A DNA stretch of 64,000 nucleotides from contig CANTFL010001315.1 in assembly GCA_947650285.1 (NCBI GenBank), forward strand, positions 496,001-560,000. The letters run 5' to 3'. Made by a program: the position numbers and the translations under genes. Of the stretch, positions 19,424 through 30,999 are shown in pieces. Positions within the stretch are counted from its first letter, which is position 1; each line of letters starts with the position of its first letter. Origin of the DNA: Hyaloperonospora brassicae (lineage: Eukaryota; Oomycota; Peronosporomycetes; Peronosporales; Peronosporaceae). The notes under the pieces were generated by a model. It was not told the origin of the DNA. It searched no databases and saw nothing but the letters and a program-made list of their open reading frames with translations.

Positions 19424-21811
19424 ATGTGGAACCAAGCGCTCCGGCGGGTCGTGCGCGCCGAGGAGCGGCAATGCGACACGCGACGGCGACAGCAGCTCGC
19501 ACAAGCTGCTGCATCCTCTGCCTCTACGTCCTCATCCGCTGCCTCTGCACCATCTTCTTCTACCGTCCCACCAGTCTCAACAGCCGCTGCGACGACTTCA
19601 CCCATCCCATCGATCCACGAGACTGCGCCGACAGGAGCACCCGATGGCGACAAGAGACAGGCGCGCGACGCCGCAAATAGTGTGGACCACGTCCAACCCG
19701 ACACACTCCGAGCCCACACGGCCGACACTAACATGGACAAAGCGGGCAAAAACAAGGACAAAGCGGGCAAAAACAAGGACAAAGAGGACGATAACATGGA
19801 CAAAGAGGACAATAACAAGGACAAAGAGGACAATAACAAGGACAAAGAGGACAATAAGGACAATGAGGACAGAGAGGACAAAGGGGACAAAGCGGACAAT
19901 AACATGGACAATGAGGACAAAGACGAGGACGAGGACGAAGACGAAGACGGCGATGACTACTTGCAGAAGCACTTGTTGTCGCAGTCGACGTCGGTCTGGC
20001 GCTGCTTGGAGGACACGCAGCAGGCCAACTGCTTGGCGCTCAATGCCCCGCACTCGCTCTTGGCCGTGGGCGAGCGGGACGGCCGGGTGACCATTTGGGA
20101 CAACACGACGATCCGTGTGATTACGCGGGAGTTGGACCCGACGCTGATTGCGCTGCCGACGAGCGAGGCAGTGACGCACGTGGAAAAAAGGGACGGACCG
20201 AGCGATGGGACGGTCAAGCAGATGGATGCAGGGGGAGCAGAGCCGCAGAAGGGGCTGAACGAGGGTCTCGTCGCTGGAAACGGGTCAGTGGAAGGCAGGA
20301 TACAGGACGGAGAAGACGAGAAAGGAGAAGAGGAAGAGAAGACGAAGACGTTGATGCGGGAGAGATTGGTGGATAATGAGGCAGACAGTGCGCGGATCGA
20401 GGAGAGGCAAGAGACGACGAGTGGAGGTCCGCTATTGACGTCCATGGACCTTCGCGTAGCAAAGACGGCGTTGAAAGTCGTCACGCAGTGCGCGTGGTCG
20501 TGCGACTCGCAGTGGCTGTTTGCAGGCTGCGAAGAGAAATCAACGCGACGAGCGAGGCTGTGTGTGTGGAACGTGGAGGCCGCGACGCTCGTGTCGGCGT
20601 TTCAGTTTGACGGCACGATCACCGCACTAAGTGCCCATCCCCGTGACCCGAAGCTGGTCGTTGTGAGTCATTGGAACTCCCGTCCGGTACTACTGGACGT
20701 TGTGTCGGGCATGCGCACGGTACTGGAAAGTGTGCCGCTGGAGAATGAAGAGATCACGCAATCGACGCCTCAGAGCAATTCGAAACACCCTTTGCTTGCA
20801 TCTTGCGCGCGCTTCGGACGATCCGGGAAACGCATTTACTGCGCCACGTCGAAGTCAACGCTGGCTGTGCTGGACGCTGCTACTTTGCAGTGTCTTGACA
20901 GCCTCAAGTTGAGCGTGGTCATCCAGTTTGTGGATCTTCGCGTGAACCTACGCGAGACAGCCATGTTACTGACCAGCTCAAAAGGCATTCACGAGTTTGC
21001 CATGGATCCAGCTGTAGAAGCTGGCACCTCAAAGCATGCGCGTGATGCAGCATGCGCTGCTGCGACGGAGGACCATTCACTAGGGGTGCGTGAGGTGGCA
21101 TTACACTCGACCGGTGCAGTGCGTGCGCCGTGGGCAGTTTGCTGCTTTAGTGGTGGAGAGGAGTTTGTGGTCGGCACGCCTGTGGTGCGCCATCGACACG
21201 TAGGTGAAAACGGTCTGTTCACGTGGCATCGTGCCTCGAATCACGGCAAAACAACGGCCCAGCACAATGCTGGTGTGAAGGACGGTGTGTTGGCACTTGC
21301 GTGGGATCGTTTGAGACAGAGCGTGCTCGCTGTTTCGACAAGTGGGGCTTTGCATGTGCTTGAGGAGCAGTTTACGACAACGTGGCCAGGAGCAATGTAT
21401 CCCGCAGGCTTTCGTCTCATCACTGACAACGAAGTGCATCTAGACGTGTTCGACCGCGACGCAGAAGAGCGAAAGCGTGAGAAGGAAGAGCTCACTGAAG
21501 CAGCAAAGCGTTCGCCCGTTGACGTGTTTACTATGAAGAGCCCGAGCGCTCAGTTTCCGAGCGAATATGATACCATCGATCCCGAGATGGTGGTCAATAA
21601 GCTGTGCTACATTCCAGCCATTCCAATCGAACATTACCATCGTCAACATCTGCACCAAGTCCATGAAGGAGGCCATAACGAAGACAACGACTTTGGTCTT
21701 GGCCAAAGCATTTTCGAGCCGCTCAAGAGTGCGTTGGTCGAACATGACAAGAAAAACGCTCGGAAATCCCGAAACAGTAGTGCCAAAAACCCGAAACGGC
21801 GGCGCAGATGA
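19424..21811 (+). CDS. RBBP5: RBBP5/Swd1-like COMPASS WD40 subunit
   Basis: Single exon, 795 aa. WD-type blades include LLAVGERDGRVTIWDNTT, VVTQCAWSCDSQWLFAG, LSAHPRDPKLVVVSHW and VLALAWDRLRQSVLAVST. The carboxy part has the RBBP5-type block PAGFRLITDNEVHLDVFDRD and a late KLCYIPAIPI motif, as in RBBP5, followed by a basic tail. RBBP5 is a core subunit of histone H3K4 methyltransferase complexes. The N-terminus (residues 1-180) is extended, with an Ala/Ser-rich part and a Lys/Asp-rich repeat array before the first blade, and another acidic insert sits between early blades, making it longer than human RBBP5 (538 aa). Identity as RBBP5 rests on blade order and the C-terminal block. Confidence 0.75.
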   Translation: MWNQALRRVVRAEERQCDTRRRQQLAQAAASSASTSSSAASAPSSSTVPPVSTAAATTSPIPSIHETAPTGAPDGDKRQARDAANSVDHVQPDTLRAHTADTNMDKAGKNKDKAGKNKDKEDDNMDKEDNNKDKEDNNKDKEDNKDNEDREDKGDKADNNMDNEDKDEDEDEDEDGDDYLQKHLLSQSTSVWRCLEDTQQANCLALNAPHSLLAVGERDGRVTIWDNTTIRVITRELDPTLIALPTSEAVTHVEKRDGPSDGTVKQMDAGGAEPQKGLNEGLVAGNGSVEGRIQDGEDEKGEEEEKTKTLMRERLVDNEADSARIEERQETTSGGPLLTSMDLRVAKTALKVVTQCAWSCDSQWLFAGCEEKSTRRARLCVWNVEAATLVSAFQFDGTITALSAHPRDPKLVVVSHWNSRPVLLDVVSGMRTVLESVPLENEEITQSTPQSNSKHPLLASCARFGRSGKRIYCATSKSTLAVLDAATLQCLDSLKLSVVIQFVDLRVNLRETAMLLTSSKGIHEFAMDPAVEAGTSKHARDAACAAATEDHSLGVREVALHSTGAVRAPWAVCCFSGGEEFVVGTPVVRHRHVGENGLFTWHRASNHGKTTAQHNAGVKDGVLALAWDRLRQSVLAVSTSGALHVLEEQFTTTWPGAMYPAGFRLITDNEVHLDVFDRDAEERKREKEELTEAAKRSPVDVFTMKSPSAQFPSEYDTIDPEMVVNKLCYIPAIPIEHYHRQHLHQVHEGGHNEDNDFGLGQSIFEPLKSALVEHDKKNARKSRNSSAKNPKRRRR
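19733..19950 (+). repeat. In-frame 21-bp minisatellite in RBBP5-like gene
   Basis: Repeats of a 21-bp unit encoding variants of DKEDNNK and DKAGKNK, about eight copies, passing into an Asp/Glu run. It is in frame, so copy-number change would alter protein length without a frameshift. Confidence 0.85.
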
Positions 21812-24116
21812 GCATCCAGCCGATGCCACCATGTCACACGAACGTCACGCTATGTGCTGAGCGTGTGAACTTTACACGGTGTTTTTCTAGCACTCTCAAG
21901 CTATGTAGCTGGCTGGTGTGAGTCCCGCCGTTACTGGTTGTCATTGTTGCGCAAGTCAGTATGTGTAGCGGAAGATTGTCCGCTACGGATGCTTTCGGCA
22001 AGTGCAGCGGTATGTCAGGCTTTCGGCATGTGTCGACCTGCAGCTTTGGTCTGGGGTCGTGTGACGGGTGCTGATTGTGGCGGGTTGCAGATGGCCACAT
22101 TGGATCGCACAGGATCGAGTTTGTGGTCACTATACTTGCTGCCTCGCAGTCCTGCTCTATTCTTGTGGTCGCGTCATTTTAACTGAACACGAATGAAGCT
22201 CAAGCTCGATGACAAGCGCACGCGCAACGAGACCGGATGTGTACGTCCCCGAGCTGTCCGTTGAGCATTTCCAACTTGCTGTATCGCCGTACTGCCATCT
22301 GTGCAGCAGATGACGCAGTTGTCGCTATTGGACTGTAGTTGTTGCTTCAGCTGCACAAGTGACGACTTTCGTGGCTATACCTAAGCAACGCGGCACACGT
22401 CAGCCGAATCGTGAGCTTGCACGATTTCAGTTCCAGAACAGTTTCGCCTCGCACCCATGTTGTTCATCTCAAGAGGCACTATAAGTGAATTGACAGAGAC
22501 CGCGATGACAAGAACGCGGGCCGGCTCCGCTCACACGGCACTACCGCTCAGCAGTGATGGTCGTACTGCCAGCAGCGGCGTGATGACTCGTCATTACGTG
22601 CATGCAGGATTGGGCCGTACAGGAAATGGTCTCGGGCCATTGTGAGGCAGAGCACAGCAAATGTCGGTGGCGACGATGCTGCCATCGAAGCTAACGTGCA
22701 AGTTGCAGCATTGACACTTGACGATCTGAGTCGCAGTGGTGAGAACGACTTTGCACCGATCAACGAAATTGTGCTGCCACTGTTATGGCAGATGATATGT
22801 GCGAGGCCGGATGGCATCAGCTGGGCTGGAACTGAAGCAGACACGCTGGTAAGTTTTCGTGCGTGTATGATGAAGTGGTCATCGAACTGAAGCGAACTGG
22901 TCGGCAAGGTCTATGGATGTACGGCATGTTTCGTCCTGTAGAAGCATCCAGTGGAGCGAGAGGTTGACGTGTTTGTGCAAGTGAGCGCATGCTTTCAGCG
23001 CGCGTGGTACCTTGTGTTACATTGCGTGCCAGCGCTGCTTGTTACCCCTTTTTCGATTGTGGTGCGTCGATGGACAAGGTGTACGTCAGGCGTGTCTGTA
23101 TCCCTGCGCAGCGAAGCTTCATTATTTTCTGACGACTGCACTTGGTGCTCGTAGCGCTTGGAAGCATTGTGGGAATACTGCGCCAGTGACTGCTGGACTT
23201 GCACTGGTATGTGCTGAAGACTCTGTATCAGGAGCTTGAAGCATCGAAAATCACGAAACGGACCGATGGCAACATACGTGAGCATTATAAGACCTGAGCA
23301 AATTCTTGCAAGTCATTCAAGTGACCATCCTCTGTCCAAGCAAGTACTGCGCAGCATTCGACGCCAAGTATCTCCTTATCTCCGCTCTGGCATCGCGGCG
23401 ACTCGGACATCAACTCAGTGCAGCTGTGCAGCGGGCAAGCGATAGCTCATCCTGGTGTGGTATCGCTATGCGCTTCCAGTTGATCAAGCGAGCAACCGGA
23501 TGTGATGTCAACTATCGCTGTGGCTGGAACAGAGAGCACAGACGGATGTAGCATGCGTTCCGAAGTTTCACGATTATTCGTGCAGCGTCCGCAAGTCATG
23601 GAGTACTTACAGCCTCACAAGACTCGCACGCTGCAACACGCACCATTACAGACGCTTGACGCCGTTACTACTTGTCTCCCACAGTTCCGCCCTTGTTGCA
23701 ACTTGCCTCCTGATCGCTGCTTGTGCTATGGCAACAATCACGCACTGGAATTCAGCAGCTCCTACCGGTGCAGTATCGCCGTACCGCTCTTTGGCGTGCG
23801 GCGGTATGCTTTTTCTTCCAGTCCCTGATTGACGAAGCGTGTCTTCGATAGCAGAGCTTGATAACTTGGTGGAAGTTAGAGTGGGCCTGCAACGTCGATC
23901 AAGCCGAAGAAATCGTCGATGTCAGAGCGCTGGTTGTCGTAGGCTGCCATGGTCGTGCAAGTTGAAGACAACTAATCCAAACAGCTTCGGCATCTTCCGT
24001 TTGACCACGATCTTCACTTGGCGTATGTACCATGAACACGGTGGCGACGCGCTCGTACACTGAGCGTCTTGCGTCTATGCGAAGCCAACGGCATGGAGTA
24101 GAATGCTGCGCAGTGC
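21812..24116. other. Gene-poor stretch with coding-like fragments
   Basis: 2.3 kb without a recognisable gene. Plus-strand stretches look coding but lie in shifting frames: about 22610-22848 (STANVGGDDAAIEANVQVAA) ends at a perfect GTAAGT donor with a TAG acceptor at 22941; 22942-23050 (HPVEREVDVFVQ); about 23115-23275; 23306-23551; and 23860-24010 (WWKLEWACNVDQAEE). Some can be joined with GT-AG gaps, others only through frameshifts or stops. It may be a fast-evolving multi-exon gene or a decaying pseudogene. No family was recognised. Confidence 0.35.
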
Positions 24117-27100
24117 TCAGAGTGTATACTGCTCGAGCACTTCAACAAGAGCCTGGACGGTCTGCTGGCTGCTCACTTCAGTGCAGATGCCGGCAGCGCG
24201 TTTCGACATCTCCAGCATCAAATCGGCGATGTACACGCGTGTGCTGTCGAAATAGCGACAGATCGTCGAAGCCATCTGCGCTTGGTGCATTGCTGTCCCT
24301 CTTGGCGTAGTCTGCTTCAACAATCGTGCTTTCTCGTAGCTGTACGTCATACATTTGCGAATCAACGCGACAGCAGAACGAGACTTCACGCGTCGCTTTC
24401 CGTCACTTGGACCAGCGGCTTCAGCTCCTCGAAACGGATCGGTCATGGTCAGAGCCGTCCCGAGCCGACTGTCGCCGTATTCCAGCACAGGAGCGACCAA
24501 GTTGACGAAGTCCAACATGAGCTCGACCTGTGCTGCCGTTACTCGCTCAACGACAGCTCTATCCACAATGTCGTTGTCCCCGCTGAGTCTGTCCAGTGCT
24601 TCGATGTCATGCACGACTTCCACGATCATCGAGCTAAAGCGCGTCTGGACTTCGTTGTGAAAAGTGTCGTCGCCACCGTAGAGGACATCGTTCGAGTCTA
24701 CGCCATCCAGGCGATCTGGCAGCGAATGTTGGCCCCACAGCGCATAGACTTGCAGAAGCATGAGTGACACGCGCACACGAGCAACGCCTACTTCAAGACC
24801 AGGCGACAACGATGGCGAGTTCCGTGGCACCCATTTCAGACGCTCCAACACGGCTTTCTGCAGCGCGGCGACAAAGTAGAAAGCGTCGCCGTCGTGCAGC
24901 GAAGGCGCATATATCAGCACGTTCACCAAGTGAGCAATCATTTGCACGACCCGATCAACGACGCTACTGGTACTGCCGATGCCCGATAGCTCAGACCAAT
25001 GCTGCACGTTTTCATCGCTGTTTGCAGCAGGTTGGACAGCGCTCAGGTCCAGATCCGCGAGCAGCACGATGGCAGCTTTTATCAGCGCGTCCATCTGAGG
25101 GACGCAGTTGGTCACCAACGCGACATTTGCCGCCGATACCGTGAGCTGCAGCTTTTCAAGCGGCGCTTCAATCGATGATGGAATCGTAATGTGTGCAAAC
25201 GCCAAACACGACTGAACAAAGCCACGTCGCACATGACTGTGCTTCTTGCTCTTGAGGTTCGATCCCGCGCTACTGCGCATATGCCTGTGAGCATACATCG
25301 CGAGCCGAAGAACCATCGTAGACAGCAGCATCTCGACTTGCTCCAACTTGTAGAATGCGCGACGACAGTCGGTGTACAGCATGAGCAACGCCTCTTGTTC
25401 TTCACCTTGTGCTCGTTCGCTCATGGTCGCACGTTCGTTCACGTATCCAAGCCGCGTGATGAAAGCCGATATATCGCGGGTAGCCTCCGCGCGCTCTGAC
25501 GCGGTGCTGAGAGAGTCAAGCACGTCGTGCACACGGCAACATACAGCCATGAGCGCATGGGCTACGGCAGCCTCGGGACCAACAATGTGAAGCCGCAAAG
25601 CACCTGAACGATCGGACGTCTTCTTCATTCTCCCGCTAACAAAGACCCGCAAAACTTTCTTCGCCACATCCACACTGGATTCTCGCTTGAACATGCCCAT
25701 GATAGCCTTGACGCAACAAGAGATACGTTAGCAGCAGAAAGCTGTACCGATGCGAGTCGCTCCGATACCCACCAAAAAAGGAGGAGACGGAATGAGTCTC
25801 GAAAAGAACTCGTAGCTCTGCTTGGCGCCAAACACGACGCTTTCAATCAGCGCACCCAGCAGATTGTACGATCCGGCTGTGAGCTCTCCGGGTATTGCGG
25901 CGTCGAGATGGCGAACGACGTCCTTGAGAAGGATAAGGGCCTCGCGGTGCTGTCACCATAAAACATCACAGCTAGCAGCATTAGTTTGCGGCAGCAGTAG
26001 AAGCGATACATATATATCGTCATACCGAGAAGTGGGTCACAATGAGCTTCATATAAGCTGCTGCACACTCCATATACTGCGCGATGTCTTCTTGGGAAGT
26101 AATGGACGACCAGGAACTATTGAGAAACTGCAACTTCCCGCCGGGCTCGTCACCCGCGATACGAGGCACCTTGCTAAGCTGCGTTGCAACTGTGCTGTAA
26201 AGATGACACTTGGAAACAAAAGACGGAGACGCGGCGCGAATGAGATCCAGCATGACGGTAGGTGTCGCGGCGTAAAACTGCGCACCGAAACACTTGCATA
26301 TGGGCTTCAGCACCATCGGATTGCCGACATACTCCCGGTAGTGCGCCAACAGCGAATCAAACGTGTCCTGGGTCGCCCCTGGAGCTATACACTTCACAAT
26401 CCACTCGACGGCAGGTGAGTGCAGTGCGAGGTACTCTTCGTATCTCATCTTGTTCGCAAGCAACCACTGCTCAAGCTTGTTGTGGCGGAACCAGTGGAAC
26501 GCGTAAAAGTAGTCAAAGAGACTGCTACTCACGACAGCAGTCTGTTCAGCGGGAGAGGTGACACCCAGCACCTCAGAACTGGCTAACGACAGGTACACGC
26601 GAGCGTACAACGCAACCATTGGGTCGCCGACACCCCTGTGGCAAGTCGATGAACAAGGATAACAACGCAGCCATTAGACTTCCCTCCTTCCACAGCTAAA
26701 ATCGACAGCAGCGTATCACATACTTGATCATGCTGGAAAGCCGTGCCACGATCTGCGGATACTCGTCCTCACAAAGAAAGCGATAGCACCCAAGCAACGC
26801 GACTTCAATGTAGCTGAGACAGGCGTGTTAGGTAGGGAAGTCAACCATACATCCGACTCGCAGCGGCAAGAAAAGCCACGTACATGCGCGGAAGAAGTTC
26901 TCGAATGCAAGCCGACTTGTAAAACCAATTGCGGCACGTTTCGATCGCCTGGACGTTGATGTTCGAACTCCTGACGTGATCTCCCATTGATTCCAATGGA
27001 GGCTGGCCACTTTCATCCTCCGACGCTTGCGCGTCAATGCGGTCATACACGAGCTTCCCGAATGCGTCAAGTACATCCGTCACCAGCACAAACACGCATG

Positions 27101-27941
27101 GATACAATCGAGGTGCAGTCGTAGTGTCTGCAAGCAGTTTCACACACTTGATAGCAATGCGCAGCGCCTCGACTTTTCGATGTTGCTCCCATGTATCAAT
27201 CAAGTGCTTTTGCATGCCCTTCACCTTGGCCACGTACTGCTTCTGCGACATGTCAAGATCTTGCTCGTGTCCTGCCGACACAAGCAGCTCGGCATCGTCA
27301 AGAGGTTCCGTCGCACGTCCACACTCAAGCTGTCTCAATCGTGCACGTGTTCTCTCAATCACTGTCACTGTCGCTGCTTCTTCGTCCATCTTCTCGGTAG
27401 AAAAGCAGTCGCTTCGTCGTCCCAAAGCGCTCCCGGGCTTCTGCTCCGTCACGTCACGCAGCCGCGCTTCCGTCTTGCACCTACCCTGGACCCAAGAAGC
27501 CAACATCTCCTCCCTAGCCTGCGCTTTCCACTCTGTCTTGACTGTCCGTGGCACTGACGCAGCCACACTTAGGTCGCGTCTTGGCGCTGTCTGCACCACA
27601 CCCGTCGTCGGCTCTACCGTCACATCCGACCGCTCCAATCGCAGTGTACCTATAGCCACAGCCGACAAGAGCGCTTCAAGTGGTGCAGCGTCTCCTTTCT
27701 GCACGTCCACGAGCGCTCGTGACGCGTTCGTTGCCCGGGGGGCCTCAGGCCCCAACTCTTGACGACGAAACGACGCACACGCACCACCCAACACGTCCGT
27801 TCCTGCTGCATCGACGTGCCCAGTAGCAAGAGGATGCTGGTCGCTTGCGCTCAGCGTGTGCCACACGAGCGCCCGGCGTGAGCGACGAGGTCCATGCCGC
27901 TCGCGCACGCGCCAACTCGGTGCTCGGGTTGCTGTCGTCAT
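24117..27941 (-). CDS. VPS35L: Retriever complex subunit VPS35L
   Basis: Five exons, 26851..27941, 26724..26813, 26026..26635, 25773..25949 and 24117..25706, all phase-consistent, encode 1185 aa (human 963). A poorly conserved N-terminal third leads to the family block DAFGKLVYDRI and ETCRNWFYKSACIRELLPR, then helical solenoid (VGDPMVALYARVYL), and late motifs SCLAFAHITIPS and VDSNDVLYGGD. VPS35L, with VPS26C and VPS29, recycles cargo from endosomes together with the CCC complex. Intron 1 is only 37 nt (GTATGG...CTCAG), the shortest confirmed in the window; the others are 66-88 nt. Head to head with NUP54. Confidence 0.92.
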
Positions 27942-28370
27942 GTGACGCCTTTCGAGCGTGCGGATTGGACAGAATGTAATTGCTTTTCAGCCAATGAGCG
28001 TGCGACGATCGATCCCGGCAGCGTCATTTAGCCGATCGTCTCGACTTGTGGTCTGCGTCTGTCCTCTGCGCGCTGCCCCTGTGTGGCCCACTGGTACGTT
28101 GCGCCCGTTCGTAGTCGTGCGAGTGTGTGTGTGTGTGTGTGTATGAGAGAGAGAGAGAGGTCTGACACGTGTGTGCACCGTCGACGCAACGAGCTGCTCG
28201 TTGTGGCTCTTTGCTGGCGAAAGAACGCACGTGGAACCAATCGATCGCCGAGTTCTCATTGTCTATTGTCGTGTGCTGTGTGCTTTTGCGCGCTTTCTCT
28301 TTGTGTTTGTGTACTTGTGCTACTATCTTTCAGAGACGCGCACGACAGTTGCTCAGGCTCCTCACTCGCC
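27942..28370. promoter_or_regulatory. Divergent intergenic region, VPS35L/NUP54
   Basis: 429 bp between divergent start codons. Contains a (GT)n tract followed by a (GA)n tract at about 28124-28160. Confidence 0.55.
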
Positions 28371-30601
28371 ATGTTTGGCGCGACCGCAAGCGCACCGCAG
28401 ACAGCGTCGAGTGGCTTTGGCTTTGGCGGCTCCGGTGGAGCAGCTGCGCCGTCGTCGAGTGGCTTTAACTTTGGCGCGACGCCAGCAGCGCCAGTTGCAG
28501 TAGGGGGCGGATTCGGAAGTGCAGGAACGGCTGGAACATCGATGGGGTTTGGTTTTGGGGCTCCACTGACGTCGACGACTCCTGCAGCGTCGTCTGGCTT
28601 TTCTTTTGGGGCAGCGCCGGCTGCGACACCTGCTCCAGTTAGCTCTGGGTTCGGCTTTGGAGGCACGGGCACAGCTCCGAGTAGTGGTGGTAGCGCTGGC
28701 TTTGGGTTCGGCGGAACTGCTGCACCTGCTGCCGGTTCAAGTGGGTTCGGCTTTGGAAGCACGGGCACAGCTCCGAGTACAGGTGGTAGCAGTGGTTTTG
28801 GGTTCGGCGGAACTGCTGCACCTGCTGCTGGTTCAAGTGGGTTCAGCTTTGGAGGCACGGGCATAGCTCCGAGTAGCGGTGGTAGCAGTGGCTTTGGGTT
28901 CGGCGCAACTGCTGCACCTGCTGCCGGTTCAAGTGGATTCAATTTTGGAGGCGCGGGCACAGCTCCGAGTACTGGTGGTAGCAGTGGCTTTGGATTCGGC
29001 GCAACTGCTGCGCCTGCTGCTGGTTCAAGTGGATTCAATTTTGGAGGCGCGGGCACAGCTCCGAGTACTGGTGGTAGCAGTGGCTTTGGGTTCGGTGCAA
29101 CTGCTGCGCCTGCTGCTGGTTCAAGTGGATTCAATTTCGGAGGCACGGGCACAGCTCCGAGTACTGGTGGTAGCAGTGGCTTTGGATTCGGCGCAACTGC
29201 TGCGCCTGCTGCTGGTTCAAGTGGATTCAATTTCGGAGGTACGGGCACAGCCCCGAGTACTGGTGGTAGCAGTGGCTTTGGGTTCGGCGCAACTGCTGCG
29301 CCTGCTGCCGGCTCAAGTGGGTTCAATTTCGGAGGCACGAGTGCAGCTCCGGCTGGTGCTAGCTCTGGGTTTAGCTTTGGTGGGACAGCGCCGGCTGCTA
29401 ACGCAACGCCATCGTTTGGGACTGGTGCTAATGCTGCGACGACGGCGAAACCTTCGTTTTTTGGGCAGCAACCTGCAGCGAGTAACACTGCAGCGACTGG
29501 ATTTGGGAGTGGCTTTAGCTTTGGTGCTAAGCCGGCAGCGGCGGGCACTGGCTTTGGATTTGGCACAGGAAGCGGTCTTGCTGCTGGTCCGAGCGCATTT
29601 GGCACAACAGGCTCGTCACTTTTTGGTGGCGGTGGTGGTTCTGGCTTCGGCACTGCGACTCCTGGCACTGCGCCCTCAGGCTTCAGTACGACGCCGGCGT
29701 CTACTGCTCCCGCCCCGATCATCGTGGGTGCCGATGCGTCTGTTGCGCAGCTGAACACGATCAAGGCAGCCTACCAGGACCCCGCTCAGTCACGCTTCAA
29801 GTTCCTCATGTACAACACTGTTGACCCGATGCAGCGACATCTGTACGTCCGACCGCCATACATCAGCGAACGTTTGTGGAATCAGGCGGAGCTCGACAAC
29901 CCCGACCCGCCCAACTGCGCACCCGTTCCTATTCTGGGTTTTGACAACCTATTGAAGCGTATCAAGGCGCAACAGGAGCACGCGGACAAGTACAACAAGT
30001 ACACGGATGACCTGCGTGCACAACTGAATGAGATGGACAAGCACACGCGTGCGACCGAAGAGAAGCTTGAAAAGTGTCGCCACGAGCACGTGCAGCTCTT
30101 TCACTCGCTAGTGAAAGTCATGCGGGACATCGAGCTGTTGCAGAATTACGGCAAGCCACTCCAACGCGAGGAGATGCAACTAGCGTGCGTTACCAGTGGT
30201 GCGGCCATCATGCGCGCTGGTGCTTGGAACTCACTTCTGTGGTGTTGCTTGCATGACAGGACGATGTTGAAGAAACTCCAGACGTTGCTGGACTCGCCAG
30301 ACCAGTACAAAGCGCGGCTGAAGGACGTGGTATCGCTTCAGCATGTGCCAAAAGCGGCGCAGGTACCTCCAACGAGTCAACTGAGTCCGCAGGATCTGCA
30401 GCGACTCTACGAGGTTCGTACATTGTGTGTGCGTTGACTCACGCTGCTGACAGCAAAGGCAGCCCGACTAACACACGCGTGCGGACGGTATGCGGTGTGC
30501 AGCTAATGGACAAACAGCGACAGGGAATGGAGCACCTGACGAACATCATCAACGACGACCTCGCAGACATCCAGCTCATCAAGGAGACGTGGCGACGGTA
30601 G
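28371..30601 (+). CDS. NUP54: Nucleoporin NUP54 with FG-repeat array
   Basis: Exons 28371..30413 and 30503..30601 encode 713 aa. Residues 1-430 are Gly/Ala/Ser-rich with dozens of GFGFG/FNFG/FSFG motifs, the FG domain that forms the nuclear-pore permeability barrier. The conserved part follows: LNTIKAAYQDPAQSRFKF, MYNTVDP, LWNQAELDNPDPPNC and VPILGFDNLLKRIKAQQ, then coiled coils; this is the NUP54/Nup57 signature and binds NUP62 and NUP58 in the central channel. The donor GTTCGT is non-consensus, but the join is in phase and exon 2 (MDKQRQGMEHLTNIIND) completes the last coiled coil. ATG 28371 starts MFGATAS, typical of FG nucleoporins; upstream codons are spurious. Confidence 0.92.
28740..29340 (+). 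repeat. 96-bp tandem repeat in NUP54 FG domain
   Basis: About six copies of a 96-bp (32-aa) unit, each containing SSGFGFGATAAPAAG and a GFNFGG motif. Copies are nearly identical at DNA level, implying recent expansion or gene conversion. Confidence 0.9.
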
Positions 30602-30999
30602 ATCGACCGCATCGCGTGCTGATCGGTTCTTTACCAAGCGGCGGCCTGGGAGCAAGAAAGGATGCAACAACGAACGACGCAGCGCATTCGTACGTCGCGC
30701 AGGACACACGATGTTGCTCCTACGTGCGTCACAGCGTCGGGCAGACGACAAGGAACTTGAGACCACACGTGCGTCGAGACAAACACACGAGACCGACACT
30801 CACGCGCAAATTGTTCGCAAATTGTGTGTACTTGTTGTTCTTGCTGCCGCTGTGGTTTTCTCGCTCAATGTATCGGGCCAAGACCGTCTACGACAAGCGC
30901 CGACGCTCCCTGTTTCTTGTCTTGACCATATGCAAGCATCCTGTCCAGCTCTTTCCCCTCTCTTTCTCGGACACGACTCCACCCTCTTCGTTGTCTGCT
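30602..30999. other. Convergent intergenic, nothing recognised
   Basis: 398 bp between the 3' ends of NUP54 and the Cox1-C-like gene. No supported feature. Confidence 0.6.

Noticed and set aside
28256..29764. 502-codon minus-strand open frame (Pro/Leu/Ala-rich)
   Set aside because: Exactly antisense to the NUP54 FG repeats; openness follows from repetitive codon use.
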